A DNA stretch of 64,000 nt from Tsukamurella sp. PLM1 (GCF_023168325.1 NZ_AP025688.1:3100001-3164000); one strand, 5' to 3'. Shown: positions 40,405 through 48,211, numbered from the stretch's first letter. The notes: generated by a model not told the origin, from the sequence alone. Program-made: numbers and translations.

Positions 40405-41145
40405 TCAGATGATCACCACGTCCAGCAGTCCGGTCAGCACGCCGGCGTCACCCTCCAGGTCGACGGTGCCCGGTTCCGCCCGGCGCCACAGCACGAGATC
40501 CAGGTCCGACGCCGCGCCGCGCACCGTCAGGTCCGCCGGCACCCGCCCGTCGAGGACGTCGATCCCGTCCGCACGCAGCCGCAACGTCCACGTGTCGCCG
40601 GTGTCGGTCGCCGCGATCACGATGACCTTCCCCGCCAGCGCGTCGGGCAGCCCCTTCCTGCCGACGATGAGCGGGATCTGCATCTGCGTGAGCTCGGTGA
40701 CGCCGTCGGCGGCGGTCCACGCGGGGAGCGGCTCGGCGCCGCCGGGCAGCGAGTTCTGCAGGTCCCAGCGGTGGATCGACACCTCCTGCGTCATGCGACG
40801 CATCCAGAACGCGGCGACGGTGCGGCCGATGAAGGCGCGCGCGGGCGCGTCGGGCTCGTGCCGGCGGAGCTCGTCGAGCAGCGCGGCGTTGACGCCCGCG
40901 TACCAGCCGAGGACGGCGTCGCCGTCGGGCGCGTCGGAAACGTCGGGGATGAAGCGCTCCGTCGATTCCGGCCCGGCCTGCAGGAAGGCGGTGGCCCAGC
41001 GGTGCGCGCCGGCGGTGTGGACGACGCCGTCGCGCACCGTCCAGCCCGGGCAGCTGGGAACGGGAAGACCTAGGTGGGTGGGGTCGATCGCGGCGATCCG
41101 GGCGCCGTCGGCGGCGATGGACTCGAGCCAGAGCTGCTTCGTCAT
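40405..41145 (-). CDS. Mycothiol-dependent maleylpyruvate-isomerase-family enzyme
   Basis: 246-residue protein of the MDMPI/DinB-related family, whose members use mycothiol in isomerisation or conjugation. The N-terminal helical domain contains VPSCPGWTVRDGVVHTAGAHRWA (in parts, residues about 29-50) with the first metal-site His, and EVSIHRWDLQN with the later His, consistent with the His3 metal centre. The C-terminal domain (RLRADGIDVLDG, PADLTVRG) is the SCP2-like part. The substrate is unknown. It is an accessory gene between the two nrd loci. Confidence 0.85.
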   Translation of the reverse strand: MTKQLWLESIAADGARIAAIDPTHLGLPVPSCPGWTVRDGVVHTAGAHRWATAFLQAGPESTERFIPDVSDAPDGDAVLGWYAGVNAALLDELRRHEPDAPARAFIGRTVAAFWMRRMTQEVSIHRWDLQNSLPGGAEPLPAWTAADGVTELTQMQIPLIVGRKGLPDALAGKVIVIAATDTGDTWTLRLRADGIDVLDGRVPADLTVRGAASDLDLVLWRRAEPGTVDLEGDAGVLTGLLDVVII

Positions 41146-41163
41146 GGACTCGAGACTACGAAT

Positions 41164-41679
41164 TCACGCCAGTCCCGCGAGGCGATACAGCACGAGCGAC
41201 CCCGCGACCGCGACGTTGAGGCTCGCACCCCGCCCGATCATCGGGATTTCGACCGCCTCGTCGAGCAGGTGCAGGGTGTCACTGGGGATCCCGGAGAACT
41301 CGTGCCCGAGGACCACGACGGTGCGCCCCCGCGCGGGCGGCAGGTCGCCGAGGCGCGTCGCGCCTTCGGCCAGCTCCACCCCGATGATGTGCGAGCCGCG
41401 CTCGCGCTGCTTGAGGAGCCAGTTCTGCGGATTGCCGACGCGGTGGATGCAGCTGGGCCCGGGCAGCGTATTGCCCTTGCGCAGTGCATTCTTCACCCAG
41501 TCGTGCGACGGGACCGCCATGCAGGCGCCGACCGCGTCGCAGGTACGGAGCAGAGTCCCGAGGTTCGCACCGTGCTGCGCCCAGAGCGGGGCGACGATGA
41601 GGTGGTCCCAGCAGGAGTGACCCTGACGCCGCCGTGCACGGCGCAGTTCGGAGCGGGACTTCACCCGCAACTCGGCCAT
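41164..41679 (-). CDS. TrmH-family (SPOUT) RNA methyltransferase
   Basis: SPOUT-class 2'-O-methyltransferase acting on tRNA or rRNA. 171 residues from ATG 41679. The N-terminal RNA-facing part has DHLIVAPLWAQHGANLGTLLRTCDAVGA (two blocks), and the trefoil-knot SAM site is VVLGHEFSGIP ... VEIPMIGRGASLNVAVAGSLVLYR. ATG 41679 (MAELRVKSRSEL) overlaps the stop of a 13-codon upstream ORF (TGATG). An in-frame upstream extension exists but contains no convincing start. The target nucleotide is unknown. Confidence 0.85.
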   Translation of the reverse strand: MAELRVKSRSELRRARRRQGHSCWDHLIVAPLWAQHGANLGTLLRTCDAVGACMAVPSHDWVKNALRKGNTLPGPSCIHRVGNPQNWLLKQRERGSHIIGVELAEGATRLGDLPPARGRTVVVLGHEFSGIPSDTLHLLDEAVEIPMIGRGASLNVAVAGSLVLYRLAGLA

Positions 41680-41720
41680 CAGACGGTGTGAGGCGCGGCG
41701 CCCCTTCCATGAGTGTGCAT
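41679..41720 (-). CDS. Leaderless 13-codon upstream ORF before trmH
   Basis: ATG 41720 begins MHTHGRGAAPHTV and ends at a TGA sharing its A with the ATG of the methyltransferase gene. A TACTCT -10 box is 6 bases before ATG 41720, so ribosomes would load on this short, His-rich frame first and reach trmH by termination-reinitiation. Real expression is inferred. A lost base that split one longer frame is an alternative, given the error rate elsewhere. Confidence 0.4.
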   Translation of the reverse strand: MHTHGRGAAPHTV

Positions 41721-41726
41721 CACCCC

Positions 41727-41732
41727 AGAGTA
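41727..41732 (-). promoter_or_regulatory. -10 box for the uORF-trmH transcript
   Basis: TACTCT on the minus strand, 6 bases before ATG 41720. Confidence 0.5.
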
Positions 41733-41843
41733 CCGGGGCCGCTCGCGATGTCGGGTTCTGTGCCGTCACGAGTGCGCCACGACACCTGTGCCTCACACAG
41801 ACCCGACATCGTGAAGCACTCGGCGCTTATGCATGCTGGAGCG

Positions 41844-42460
41844 GTGACCGAACTGCCGATGTTCCCACTCGGAGCGGTGCTGCTGCCCGGAGAGGAACTA
41901 CCGCTGCGCATCTTCGAGCCCCGCTACCGCGCGATGATCGAGCACTGCCTCGCCGCCGACGGACGGTTCGGGGTGGTGCTGATCGAGCGCGGCAGCGAGG
42001 TCGGCGGCGGCGATGTGCGCACGGACGTGGGGACGGTCGCCGTGATCGATCGGTACGTCCGCAAGCCCGACGGTGGCTACACCCTCACGTGCCTGGGGAC
42101 GGACCGGTTGCGCGTCGTGCAGTGGCTGCCCGACGATCCGTATCCGCGCGCCGACGTGGAGATCTGGCCCGACGACGTCCAGCCCGCCGTCGACCTGATC
42201 CCGCTGCTGGGCAAACGCGACGAGATCGAGCGCCTGGCCGCGCGACTGGCGCGGGCCCAGGGGTTCGGCCCCGCGCATGGCCGAAGCTGAAGCTCCCGGA
42301 GAACCCGGTGGAGCGCAGCTACTACCTGGCCCGGGCGCTGCCGTTGCCGGACGCGGACCGTCATCGCGCGCTCGCCGCGCCCGGCCCTGCGGACCGCGTG
42401 CACGTCCTCACCGATGCCCTCGACGACGTGATCGCCTCGCTGCGATTCCGCCTGCAGTAG
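41844..42460 (+). CDS. LON peptidase substrate-binding (LON-SB) domain protein (frameshifted)
   Basis: Stand-alone LON N-terminal domain protein of about 205 residues with no protease domain. It begins VTELPMFPLGAVLLPGEELPLRIFEPRYRAM, in two parts, the typical LON-SB opening. GTG 41844 is preferred; ATG 41829 is in frame upstream. One base is missing near 42272-42280. After it the sequence continues WPKLKLPENPVERSYYLA to DDVIASLRFRLQ and TAG 42460. Such proteins are conserved in mycobacteria; the function is unknown but may involve binding unfolded protein. Confidence 0.85.
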
Positions 42461-42463
42461 CGT
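42458..42463 (+). promoter_or_regulatory. -10 box for the Cys-rich mini-ORF, overlapping the previous stop
   Basis: TAGCGT is 7 bases before GTG 42471; its TAG is the stop codon of the LON-domain gene, the same arrangement as at 38143. Confidence 0.45.
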
Positions 42464-42470
42464 CGGCCCG

Positions 42471-42557
42471 GTGTCCGGCTTCGCGGACTGCGGCAGCGAG
42501 CACGGCGATCCGTGCGACTTCTGTTCCCGCGACAGGGACGGCTACGCGCCCAGGTGA
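42471..42557 (+). CDS. 28-residue Cys-rich mini-protein
   Basis: GTG 42471 to TGA 42557 encodes VSGFADCGSEHGDPCDFC followed by SRDRDGYAPR. The pattern Cx3Hx3Cx2C resembles a zinc knuckle. A correctly spaced -10 box precedes it and codon usage is like the neighbours (G/C in third positions). It is below usual gene-calling length. No homolog is recognised, and expression is inferred only from the promoter match and composition. Confidence 0.45.
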   Translation: MSGFADCGSEHGDPCDFCSRDRDGYAPR

Positions 42558-42617
42558 CGCGGTCGATGTGCCGGCGCGCCCCGACGGGTCGCCTTGCTGC
42601 GGATCGCCGACCTGTCC

Positions 42618-42623
42618 CATACT
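42618..42623 (+). promoter_or_regulatory. -10 box for the CBS-domain gene
   Basis: CATACT, 6 bases before GTG 42630; it favours that start over a TTG at 42594. Confidence 0.5.
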
Positions 42624-42629
42624 GAGCAG

Positions 42630-43061
42630 GTGACGGCCGACGCAACGGTGAACGACGTGATGCTGCGTCGTCCGACGGTGCACCCCGCGGACGTCACCAT
42701 CGGTGCCGCGCGGGCCGCTCTCGAGGCCGCCCCCAAGCTGCACCTGCTCCTGCTGATCCGCGACGGCCGGGTGATCGGGACGCTCGACCGGGGCGATCTT
42801 TCGGATCCGGCCCTGGCCGGCGACTCCCCCGCGTTGGCGCTGGCGGAGCTGGACGGCCGCACCGTCGCGCCGGACGTCCCCGCGGAGCGATTGCGGAAAG
42901 ACATGCTCGCCACCGGGATCCGGCGGCTCGCGGTGGTCGACGACGAGATGCGCCTGCTCGGCCTGCTCTGTCTCAAGTCGAGCGGCACCGGTTTCTGCTC
43001 CGACGACGGCGTCGCCGACATGCGGCGCGCGCGATCAGCCTCGAACGTCCCCCGTCCCTAG
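42630..43061 (+). CDS. CBS-domain protein
   Basis: 143-residue protein consisting of a pair of CBS motifs. The first is VNDVMLRRPTVHPADVTIGAARAALEA (residues about 7-33, in parts) with LLLIRDGRVIGTLDRGDL; the second is RKDMLATGIRRLAVVDDEMRLLGLLCL. CBS pairs bind adenosine nucleotides and act as regulatory modules; no catalytic partner domain is attached. The C-terminal CSDDGVADMRRARS tail is short and polar. Target unknown. Confidence 0.85.
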   Translation: MTADATVNDVMLRRPTVHPADVTIGAARAALEAAPKLHLLLLIRDGRVIGTLDRGDLSDPALAGDSPALALAELDGRTVAPDVPAERLRKDMLATGIRRLAVVDDEMRLLGLLCLKSSGTGFCSDDGVADMRRARSASNVPRP

Positions 43062-43081
43062 CGCCGCGTACCGGTCTCGTC

Positions 43082-44026
43082 TCAGGCCGCCATGAGTCGC
43101 TGCATGTCGGCGAGGACGCGGTCGGCGGCCACGGTGGAGGCGTTGAGGAACCACGGGTCGACGTCCACCTCGAAGGCGCGTCCCCGCGAGACCACCGGCA
43201 GGTCCCGCCACAGCGCCGCCTCGGTGAAGTCGCCCGACGATCCGGGGAACGAGTAGAACAACCAGTCCGCGTCGAGCAGCGCCACCTGTTCCAGCGACAG
43301 GGGACGGCTCGCAGTGTCCGAGAACCGCTGCGTGGCAGGCCGGGTCAGGCCGGCGTCGGTCGCCACGATGCTCGCCAGCGCGAGCGTGCCGAAGTACAGG
43401 TACTGGTCCCCTTCCCGCGCACGAGCGAGACCGTCTCGAAGTTCCGCGCGACGCTCCCCACGCCTTAGCGCGCCCCTCGTACGCGGCCAGCACGCCCGCG
43501 CCCTCGCCGGACTTGCCCAGCGCGTCCGCGACGATGGCGAGATCGTCCTTGAACCGCTCGGAGCCACCGTTGGTGCGGACGGTGGGCGCGATCTTCGCGA
43601 GTTGCTCCGCGAGGCTCTTCTCCGCCCGATTGTTGGACAGGATCAGATCGGGCTTCAGGCCGGCCACCTTCTCGAGGTCGGGGCTCATCCGCTGCCCCAC
43701 CACCTGGATCGCGTCGAGGTCGTACCGGTCCCCGAACGCCTTCCTGAGATACTCGGGCACGCCTCTGCTATCGGTCGACTCCGACACCGCGACCGCCAGA
43801 CCGACGGGGACCACGCCCAGGGCCAGGCAGTGGTCGAGATGCCCGGTCGACAGCGCCACCACGCGCTTCTGCGCGCCGATCACGCTGCCGGAGCCCGACG
43901 GTGCCGCCCCTCCGTCGGGCCGTCGCCGCACGCGGCGAGCAGCGCGGCCCCACCAAGGGCGGCCGCGCCGCCGAAGAACCGCCGCCGGCTGACCCCGCGT
44001 CGACTACCCATCGCTTCCATGACCAT
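43082..44026 (-). CDS. Siderophore-binding Tat lipoprotein, FecB/FepB type (frameshifted)
   Basis: Periplasmic-binding lipoprotein for an iron-siderophore complex. From ATG 44026 the N-terminus has SRRRFFGGAAALGGAALLAAC, in parts: a twin-arginine signal with lipobox LAAC. The mature part has VVALSTGHLDHCLALGVVPVG, LKPDLILSNNRAEKSLAEQL and, after the breaks, DQYLYFGTLALASIVATDAGL. Bases are missing near 43915-43925 and twice at 43430-43470. An IdeR-like iron box covers the promoter, supporting an iron role. The P450-fusion and Rieske genes lie directly upstream on the same strand. Confidence 0.85.
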
Positions 44027-44032
44027 CCGACG

Positions 44033-44054
44033 ATATTAGGCCATGCTAACCTCC
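44033..44054 (-). promoter_or_regulatory. IdeR-type iron box over the siderophore-lipoprotein promoter
   Basis: Read on the plus strand, 44036-44054 matches the IdeR/DtxR consensus TTAGGTTAGCCTAACCTAA at 13 of 19 positions (TTAGG...CTAACCT). It overlaps the minus-strand -10 TAATAT (44033-44038), which is 6 bases before ATG 44026. Iron-dependent repression is the expected outcome. Confidence 0.65.
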
Positions 44055-44099
44055 ATGGCGAGCGATTGGGCGTCCCGCACCCGTGCGCCGCTGCCCGGC

Positions 44100-45149
44100 C
44101 TAGATCCCCTGCTCGTCTTCCACCATCGCCATCAGGATCCGACGCGCGCGCACGGCCGCCCGGTCCGCCTTGACGTTGACGTAACGCCGCGGGATCGGGT
44201 CCTGGTCGAGGCACTGCTGCACGGTCTCGAGGACGGCGATGTCCCGGTCGGCCATCGCGTGGAAGACCTCGATCAACCGCTCGCCGATGTCGGGCGAGAC
44301 CGACGGGCCCCGCCACGAGATCTGCAGGAAGACATCGGTGACTCCGGAGGACTGGGGCGTGAAACCGTGCGTCCGCACGAGTTCCAGCTCCGGACCGGTC
44401 GCACCGATGATGGTGTAGGTCTGCTTGTGCAGGCCCGGCGTCACGAACGTGCCCGTCTCCGTCCGGCCGAACGATGCGGACGGGTTGGTATGGTCCAGCC
44501 CGGTGACAGTGGCCTCCCACGGAGCCAGCGGCGCCTCGGGCAGTTCGCGCCTGTATGACACTGAAAGCTCGGAGACCTCGACGTCCTCCAGCGGGGGCAG
44601 CGCCTCGATGCCGGGCGGCACCATCTCCGGATGCATTGCGAAGACGTTGGTCAGGTCGAGGTAGTGCTCGTGGAGCAACTGGAGGTTGGCGGCCACCTCG
44701 CGCCGTTCCCCGACACTCGCCCAGCCGTCATCGTGCAACCACGGCGTCGCCGGCGGTGGCCGCAGCCGCTCACCGCCGGGCGTTCCCGCCCAGATCCAGA
44801 CGAAGGGTCCGCGCTCGACGACAGGGAAGGCTCGCACCCGCGCGGACGGGGGCGGGTTGTCCTGAGACGGCACGCTCACCCAGCGTCCCGTCGCGTCGTA
44901 GGTGCAGCCGTGGTAGCCGCACACGATGTAGTCGTCCTCGCGGCGTCCCGCCGAGAGCGGGTAGGGCCGGTGCGCGCAGCGGTCCTCCAGCGCGGCGATC
45001 GCGCCGTCGGAAAGGCGGTAGAGCACGACCGGTGTATCGAGGACGCGCCGCGCAGTGAATCCGTATCCGACCTCGGCGGTGGTGGCGACGACGTACCAGC
45101 AGTCCCTCGGATAGTCGGCGGTGGGTTGGTTCCGAGCGATGTCGTTCAT
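44100..45149 (-). CDS. Rieske non-heme iron oxygenase, VanA-like
   Basis: Oxygenase component of a Rieske system (vanillate demethylase/phthalate type), 349 residues. The 2Fe-2S ligands are Cys58, His60, Cys77 and His80 (CAHRPYPLSAG, CGYHGCTY). The mononuclear-iron region reads HEHYLDLTNVFAMH (160-173). The usual motif is (D/E)NxLDL(S/T)HxxxxH, so Asn and His appear exchanged. ATG 45149 overlaps the stop of the P450-reductase fusion by 4 bases, so the two are translationally coupled. The reductase/ferredoxin arm of that fusion is of the class that normally serves VanA-type oxygenases. Substrate unknown. Confidence 0.9.
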   Translation of the reverse strand: MNDIARNQPTADYPRDCWYVVATTAEVGYGFTARRVLDTPVVLYRLSDGAIAALEDRCAHRPYPLSAGRREDDYIVCGYHGCTYDATGRWVSVPSQDNPPPSARVRAFPVVERGPFVWIWAGTPGGERLRPPPATPWLHDDGWASVGERREVAANLQLLHEHYLDLTNVFAMHPEMVPPGIEALPPLEDVEVSELSVSYRRELPEAPLAPWEATVTGLDHTNPSASFGRTETGTFVTPGLHKQTYTIIGATGPELELVRTHGFTPQSSGVTDVFLQISWRGPSVSPDIGERLIEVFHAMADRDIAVLETVQQCLDQDPIPRRYVNVKADRAAVRARRILMAMVEDEQGI

Positions 45150-47566
45150 ACGTCCAGCACCAGCTTCTTCGACAGGGAGCGGGAAACGCAGAGCATGATC
45201 GTTTCGCCGCGCTCCCTTTCCGCCTTGGACAGGATCGAGTCACGGTGCTCGGGTGTGCCCTCGAGCACGTCGGCCTCACAGGTGCCACAGATCCCTTCCA
45301 TGCAGGATCCGAGGACGTCGACGCCGGCCTTCTCGACCGCGTCGAAGATCGTGGTGCCTTCCGGGACGGTCACGGTCACTCCCGAGCGCGAGCACACGAC
45401 TTCGAACGAGTCGAGCGCATCCTCGGATGCCGCGACCTCCTTGGCCGCGAAGCGCTCTATGTGCAGGCTGCCCTCGGGCCACGGCGCGCACGCCTCCTCC
45501 ACGGCGTCGAGGAAGGCGCCCGGGCCGCAACAGTAGACCACGGTGTCCGGCGTAGGCTTCCCGAGCTCGGCCGCCAGGTCGATCCGGCCGTTCTCGCTGC
45601 TCGGCCAGATCGTGACCCGGTCGGAGTCCTCGAATCGGTCCAGGAACGCCATCGACTCGCGTGAGCGGCCGCAGTAGAGCAGGCTCCACTGCGCCCCGCG
45701 CGCCTCGGCGGCCTCGATCATCGGGAGAATCGGGGTGATCCCGATGCCGCCCGCGACGAATCGGTAGTTCGTGGAGGCGACCAAGGGGAAATGATTGCGC
45801 GGACCTCGCACGCGGACCGTCGCACCCTCCGTCAGCTTCTCGTGGACGTACGCCGAGCCACCTCGGCTGTCCGGGTCGCGAAGGACGCCGATCTTCCACG
45901 ACGACTCGTCCGAGGCGCTGCCGCACAGCGAGTACTGCCGCGTCAGCGACGGCTCCAGTAGAAGGTCGATATGGGCCCCGGCAGTCCACGCCGGGAGCGG
46001 TGCACCCGCAGGGGCGCTGAGGGTGAGCTCGACGACCCCGTCCGCCACCTCGCGCCGGCTCGCTACCTGTACCTCGACCTCGGTCTCGGTGGTGATGGTC
46101 TCTTCGCGGGAGCGACGAATCGGTGGACGAGCGGGAGTCCGTGCCGCGGCGGGCTGCACGGCCCGTTCGCCGCGGGGGCGGGCCTTCTGCCCGATCGGCG
46201 TCAACGTGACCATCATCTTCGTGTAGCCGCGGACGAAGTTCGACTGGAGGTATTCCGGCTCCTCGACCACTTCGATGTCCTCGAACCGCGCGAGCAGTTC
46301 CTCCCAGAGGATCCGCAGCTGGAGTTCCGCCACCCGACTGCCCATGCAGCGGTGCACGCCGATACCGAACGAGAGATGGTGGCGGGCGTTGTGCCGGTCG
46401 ATGATGAATTCGTCCGGATTCTCGAAGGTGCGCTCGTCCCGGTTCGCCGACGCGTACCACATGACGACCTTGTCGCCCTTGCGGATGAACTGACCGTTAA
46501 GGACGGTGTCCTTCTTGGCGATGCGCCGCATGTAGGCCAGCGGCGTCTGCCAGCGGATGTTCTCGTGGACGAACTTCGGGATCAGGCTGTGATCGGCTTT
46601 GAGCCGGTCGAACTGGTCCGGGAACAGGTTCAGTGCGTACACGCCGCCCGACATCGAGTTGCGGGTGGTGTCGTTGCCGCCCACGACGAGCAGGATCAGA
46701 TTGCCGAGGAACTCCATCGGCCGGTTGATCAGGTCCTTGGTGTCCTCAGACATCTGCATCAAGGTGATCAGGTCGTATCCCGGCTTTTCGCCCGCCTTGA
46801 GGCGCGCCGCCTTGTCGTGCCACAGGTCGCTGAAGCTCTTCGCCATCTCGGCGACGCCCCTGTACATCTCGTCCATGTCGACGTCGCCGCCGGTGGCTGC
46901 GGCGCTGGCACCTGCCAGCTCGGTCCAGCGCACGAGCTTGCGCCGTTCCGCATAGGGGAAGTCGAGCAGGGTGGCGAGCATCCGGGACGTCAGCTCGATG
47001 CTGACCCTGTCCACCCAGTCGAAGGGTTCGTTCACCGGCAGGTCGTCGAGGACCTCTTGGACGCGCGACCGGATCAGGCCCTGCATCTCCTCGAGGTTCT
47101 GCGGTGCGACGACTCCCTGCACCGCTCCGCGCTGCACGTCGTGGCGTGGCGGGTCCATCGCGATGAACATCTCGATGTCCAGGCCTTCCGGCGGTACGCC
47201 GATGACGATCTGCGGCTCGGCCGAGTAGGTCTCGAAGTCGCGGTCCACCGTGACGATGTCGTCGTACCGCGTGACCGACCAGTACGGCCCGAATTCGCTC
47301 GACGCCCGGAAGTGGACCGGCGCCTCGTTGCGCAGGCGCTCGAAGTAGGGGCGCCACTGGCCCTGCCGCCACATGAACGGATTGCTCATGTCGATCTCGG
47401 TCAGCGCCACCGCGTCGACGTCGGGGATCTCCTGCTCGACGAAGTCGGGCTGCCGGTCACCCAGAGCCAGTTTCTTGGCCTTCTGGAAGAGGTGCAGGCC
47501 CTGGACCTGCCTCTCCATCGGGATGGTCGCCTGGGCCTTGTTGATGACCCGGTCGAGGAAGTTCAT
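45146..47566 (-). CDS. Natural CYP153 P450-reductase-ferredoxin fusion
   Basis: Self-sufficient monooxygenase of 806 residues. Residues 1-458 are a CYP153-family P450, the group that hydroxylates alkane or fatty-acid termini: EFGPYWSVTRYDDI (91-104), MFIAMDPPRHD (133-143), I-helix VGGNDTT (295-301), ExxR Glu335-Arg338 and heme loop FGIGVHRCMG with Cys407. A 35-residue Ala/Pro/Arg linker follows. A phthalate-dioxygenase-reductase-type domain (about 494-710) has RQYSLCG for flavin and AGGIGITPIL for NAD. The C-terminal 2Fe-2S ferredoxin has Cys755, Cys760, Cys763 and Cys793. ATG 47566 is preferred; an in-frame start at 47608 is weaker. The domain order is that of P450RhF (CYP116B), but the heme domain is CYP153. 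Confidence 0.93.
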   Translation of the reverse strand: MNFLDRVINKAQATIPMERQVQGLHLFQKAKKLALGDRQPDFVEQEIPDVDAVALTEIDMSNPFMWRQGQWRPYFERLRNEAPVHFRASSEFGPYWSVTRYDDIVTVDRDFETYSAEPQIVIGVPPEGLDIEMFIAMDPPRHDVQRGAVQGVVAPQNLEEMQGLIRSRVQEVLDDLPVNEPFDWVDRVSIELTSRMLATLLDFPYAERRKLVRWTELAGASAAATGGDVDMDEMYRGVAEMAKSFSDLWHDKAARLKAGEKPGYDLITLMQMSEDTKDLINRPMEFLGNLILLVVGGNDTTRNSMSGGVYALNLFPDQFDRLKADHSLIPKFVHENIRWQTPLAYMRRIAKKDTVLNGQFIRKGDKVVMWYASANRDERTFENPDEFIIDRHNARHHLSFGIGVHRCMGSRVAELQLRILWEELLARFEDIEVVEEPEYLQSNFVRGYTKMMVTLTPIGQKARPRGERAVQPAAARTPARPPIRRSREETITTETEVEVQVASRREVADGVVELTLSAPAGAPLPAWTAGAHIDLLLEPSLTRQYSLCGSASDESSWKIGVLRDPDSRGGSAYVHEKLTEGATVRVRGPRNHFPLVASTNYRFVAGGIGITPILPMIEAAEARGAQWSLLYCGRSRESMAFLDRFEDSDRVTIWPSSENGRIDLAAELGKPTPDTVVYCCGPGAFLDAVEEACAPWPEGSLHIERFAAKEVAASEDALDSFEVVCSRSGVTVTVPEGTTIFDAVEKAGVDVLGSCMEGICGTCEADVLEGTPEHRDSILSKAERERGETIMLCVSRSLSKKLVLDV

Positions 47567-47748
47567 AGTCCAACCGCCTTGCGGACGAAGATGTGTGGAC
47601 GCCACCAACCTAGGCCGTCCATCACGTCGCGCGGGCGGATTGCTGGGATTCGATCGGCCACCGAGCCTGCGAACCGGTTAGCACCTCACGCGCATCGCTG
47701 CGACTCACCTCCGCGGCCGCCGCACCTTCCCCGCGACCTCGGCGGCCC
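47567..47748. other. Intergenic stretch upstream of the P450 fusion gene
   Basis: 182 bases holding the promoter of the fusion gene, but no box I can place with confidence. AACCGGTT (near 47674) and CCTAGG (near 47610) are short palindromes of uncertain meaning. Confidence 0.4.
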
Positions 47749-48078
47749 CTACGCCACGCGCGGCGGCGCGTCGAGATCGTCACAGAAGTAGAACGCGACG
47801 GCCTCGGGGTCGGCGTCGGCCGCAGGCGGGTGAGTCGTCAATCGCGACAACGTCGCCGAGTGATGGAACGGCAGATCGGCCCGATCGGCCAAGTCGGCAC
47901 TGCCTCCCGCGACCGGGTGCCACGTCTCGTCACCGACGGTGCGGCAGCGCATGGTGGCCCGTCCGGACGGGGTGCATTCAGTGACCACTTCCACCCTCCC
48001 GACGACGCGGGCGCCGTCCTCGGTGGGCAGCGGGCGCGTGATGTCGATGGTCGCGGTGAGTCGATGCAGATTTCTCAC
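47749..48078 (-). CDS. Hypothetical protein (109 aa)
   Basis: Small protein with no recognised domain, beginning VRNLHRLTATIDITRPLP at GTG 48078, which has GAGGACGA upstream; a longer frame reaches 48165 without a good ribosome site. The first half predicts beta strands (GARVVGRVEVVTECT, ATMRCRTVGDE) and the C-terminus is acidic (AVAFYFCDDLDAPP). It lies upstream of the P450 fusion gene on the same strand and may be cotranscribed or under separate control. Unknown function. Confidence 0.6.
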   Translation of the reverse strand: MRNLHRLTATIDITRPLPTEDGARVVGRVEVVTECTPSGRATMRCRTVGDETWHPVAGGSADLADRADLPFHHSATLSRLTTHPPAADADPEAVAFYFCDDLDAPPRVA

Positions 48079-48137
48079 GTGTTCGTCCTCATGGACTCCA
48101 AGGGGCCGGTCGAAACAGGCGGAAACACAAGGGAGTC

Positions 48138-48179
48138 GGGTCGGGGGCTCCGACCAGCCCGTCAAGGAACCCCCGACCC
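48138..48179 (-). terminator. Hairpin downstream of the 58-aa gene
   Basis: Perfect 10-bp arms (GGGTCGGGGG and its complement) around 22 bases that can pair further, 33 bases after the stop at 48212. Confidence 0.5.
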
Positions 48180-48211
48180 TCGCGGTGCGGTCTGCGGCGA
48201 TGAACCGACGA

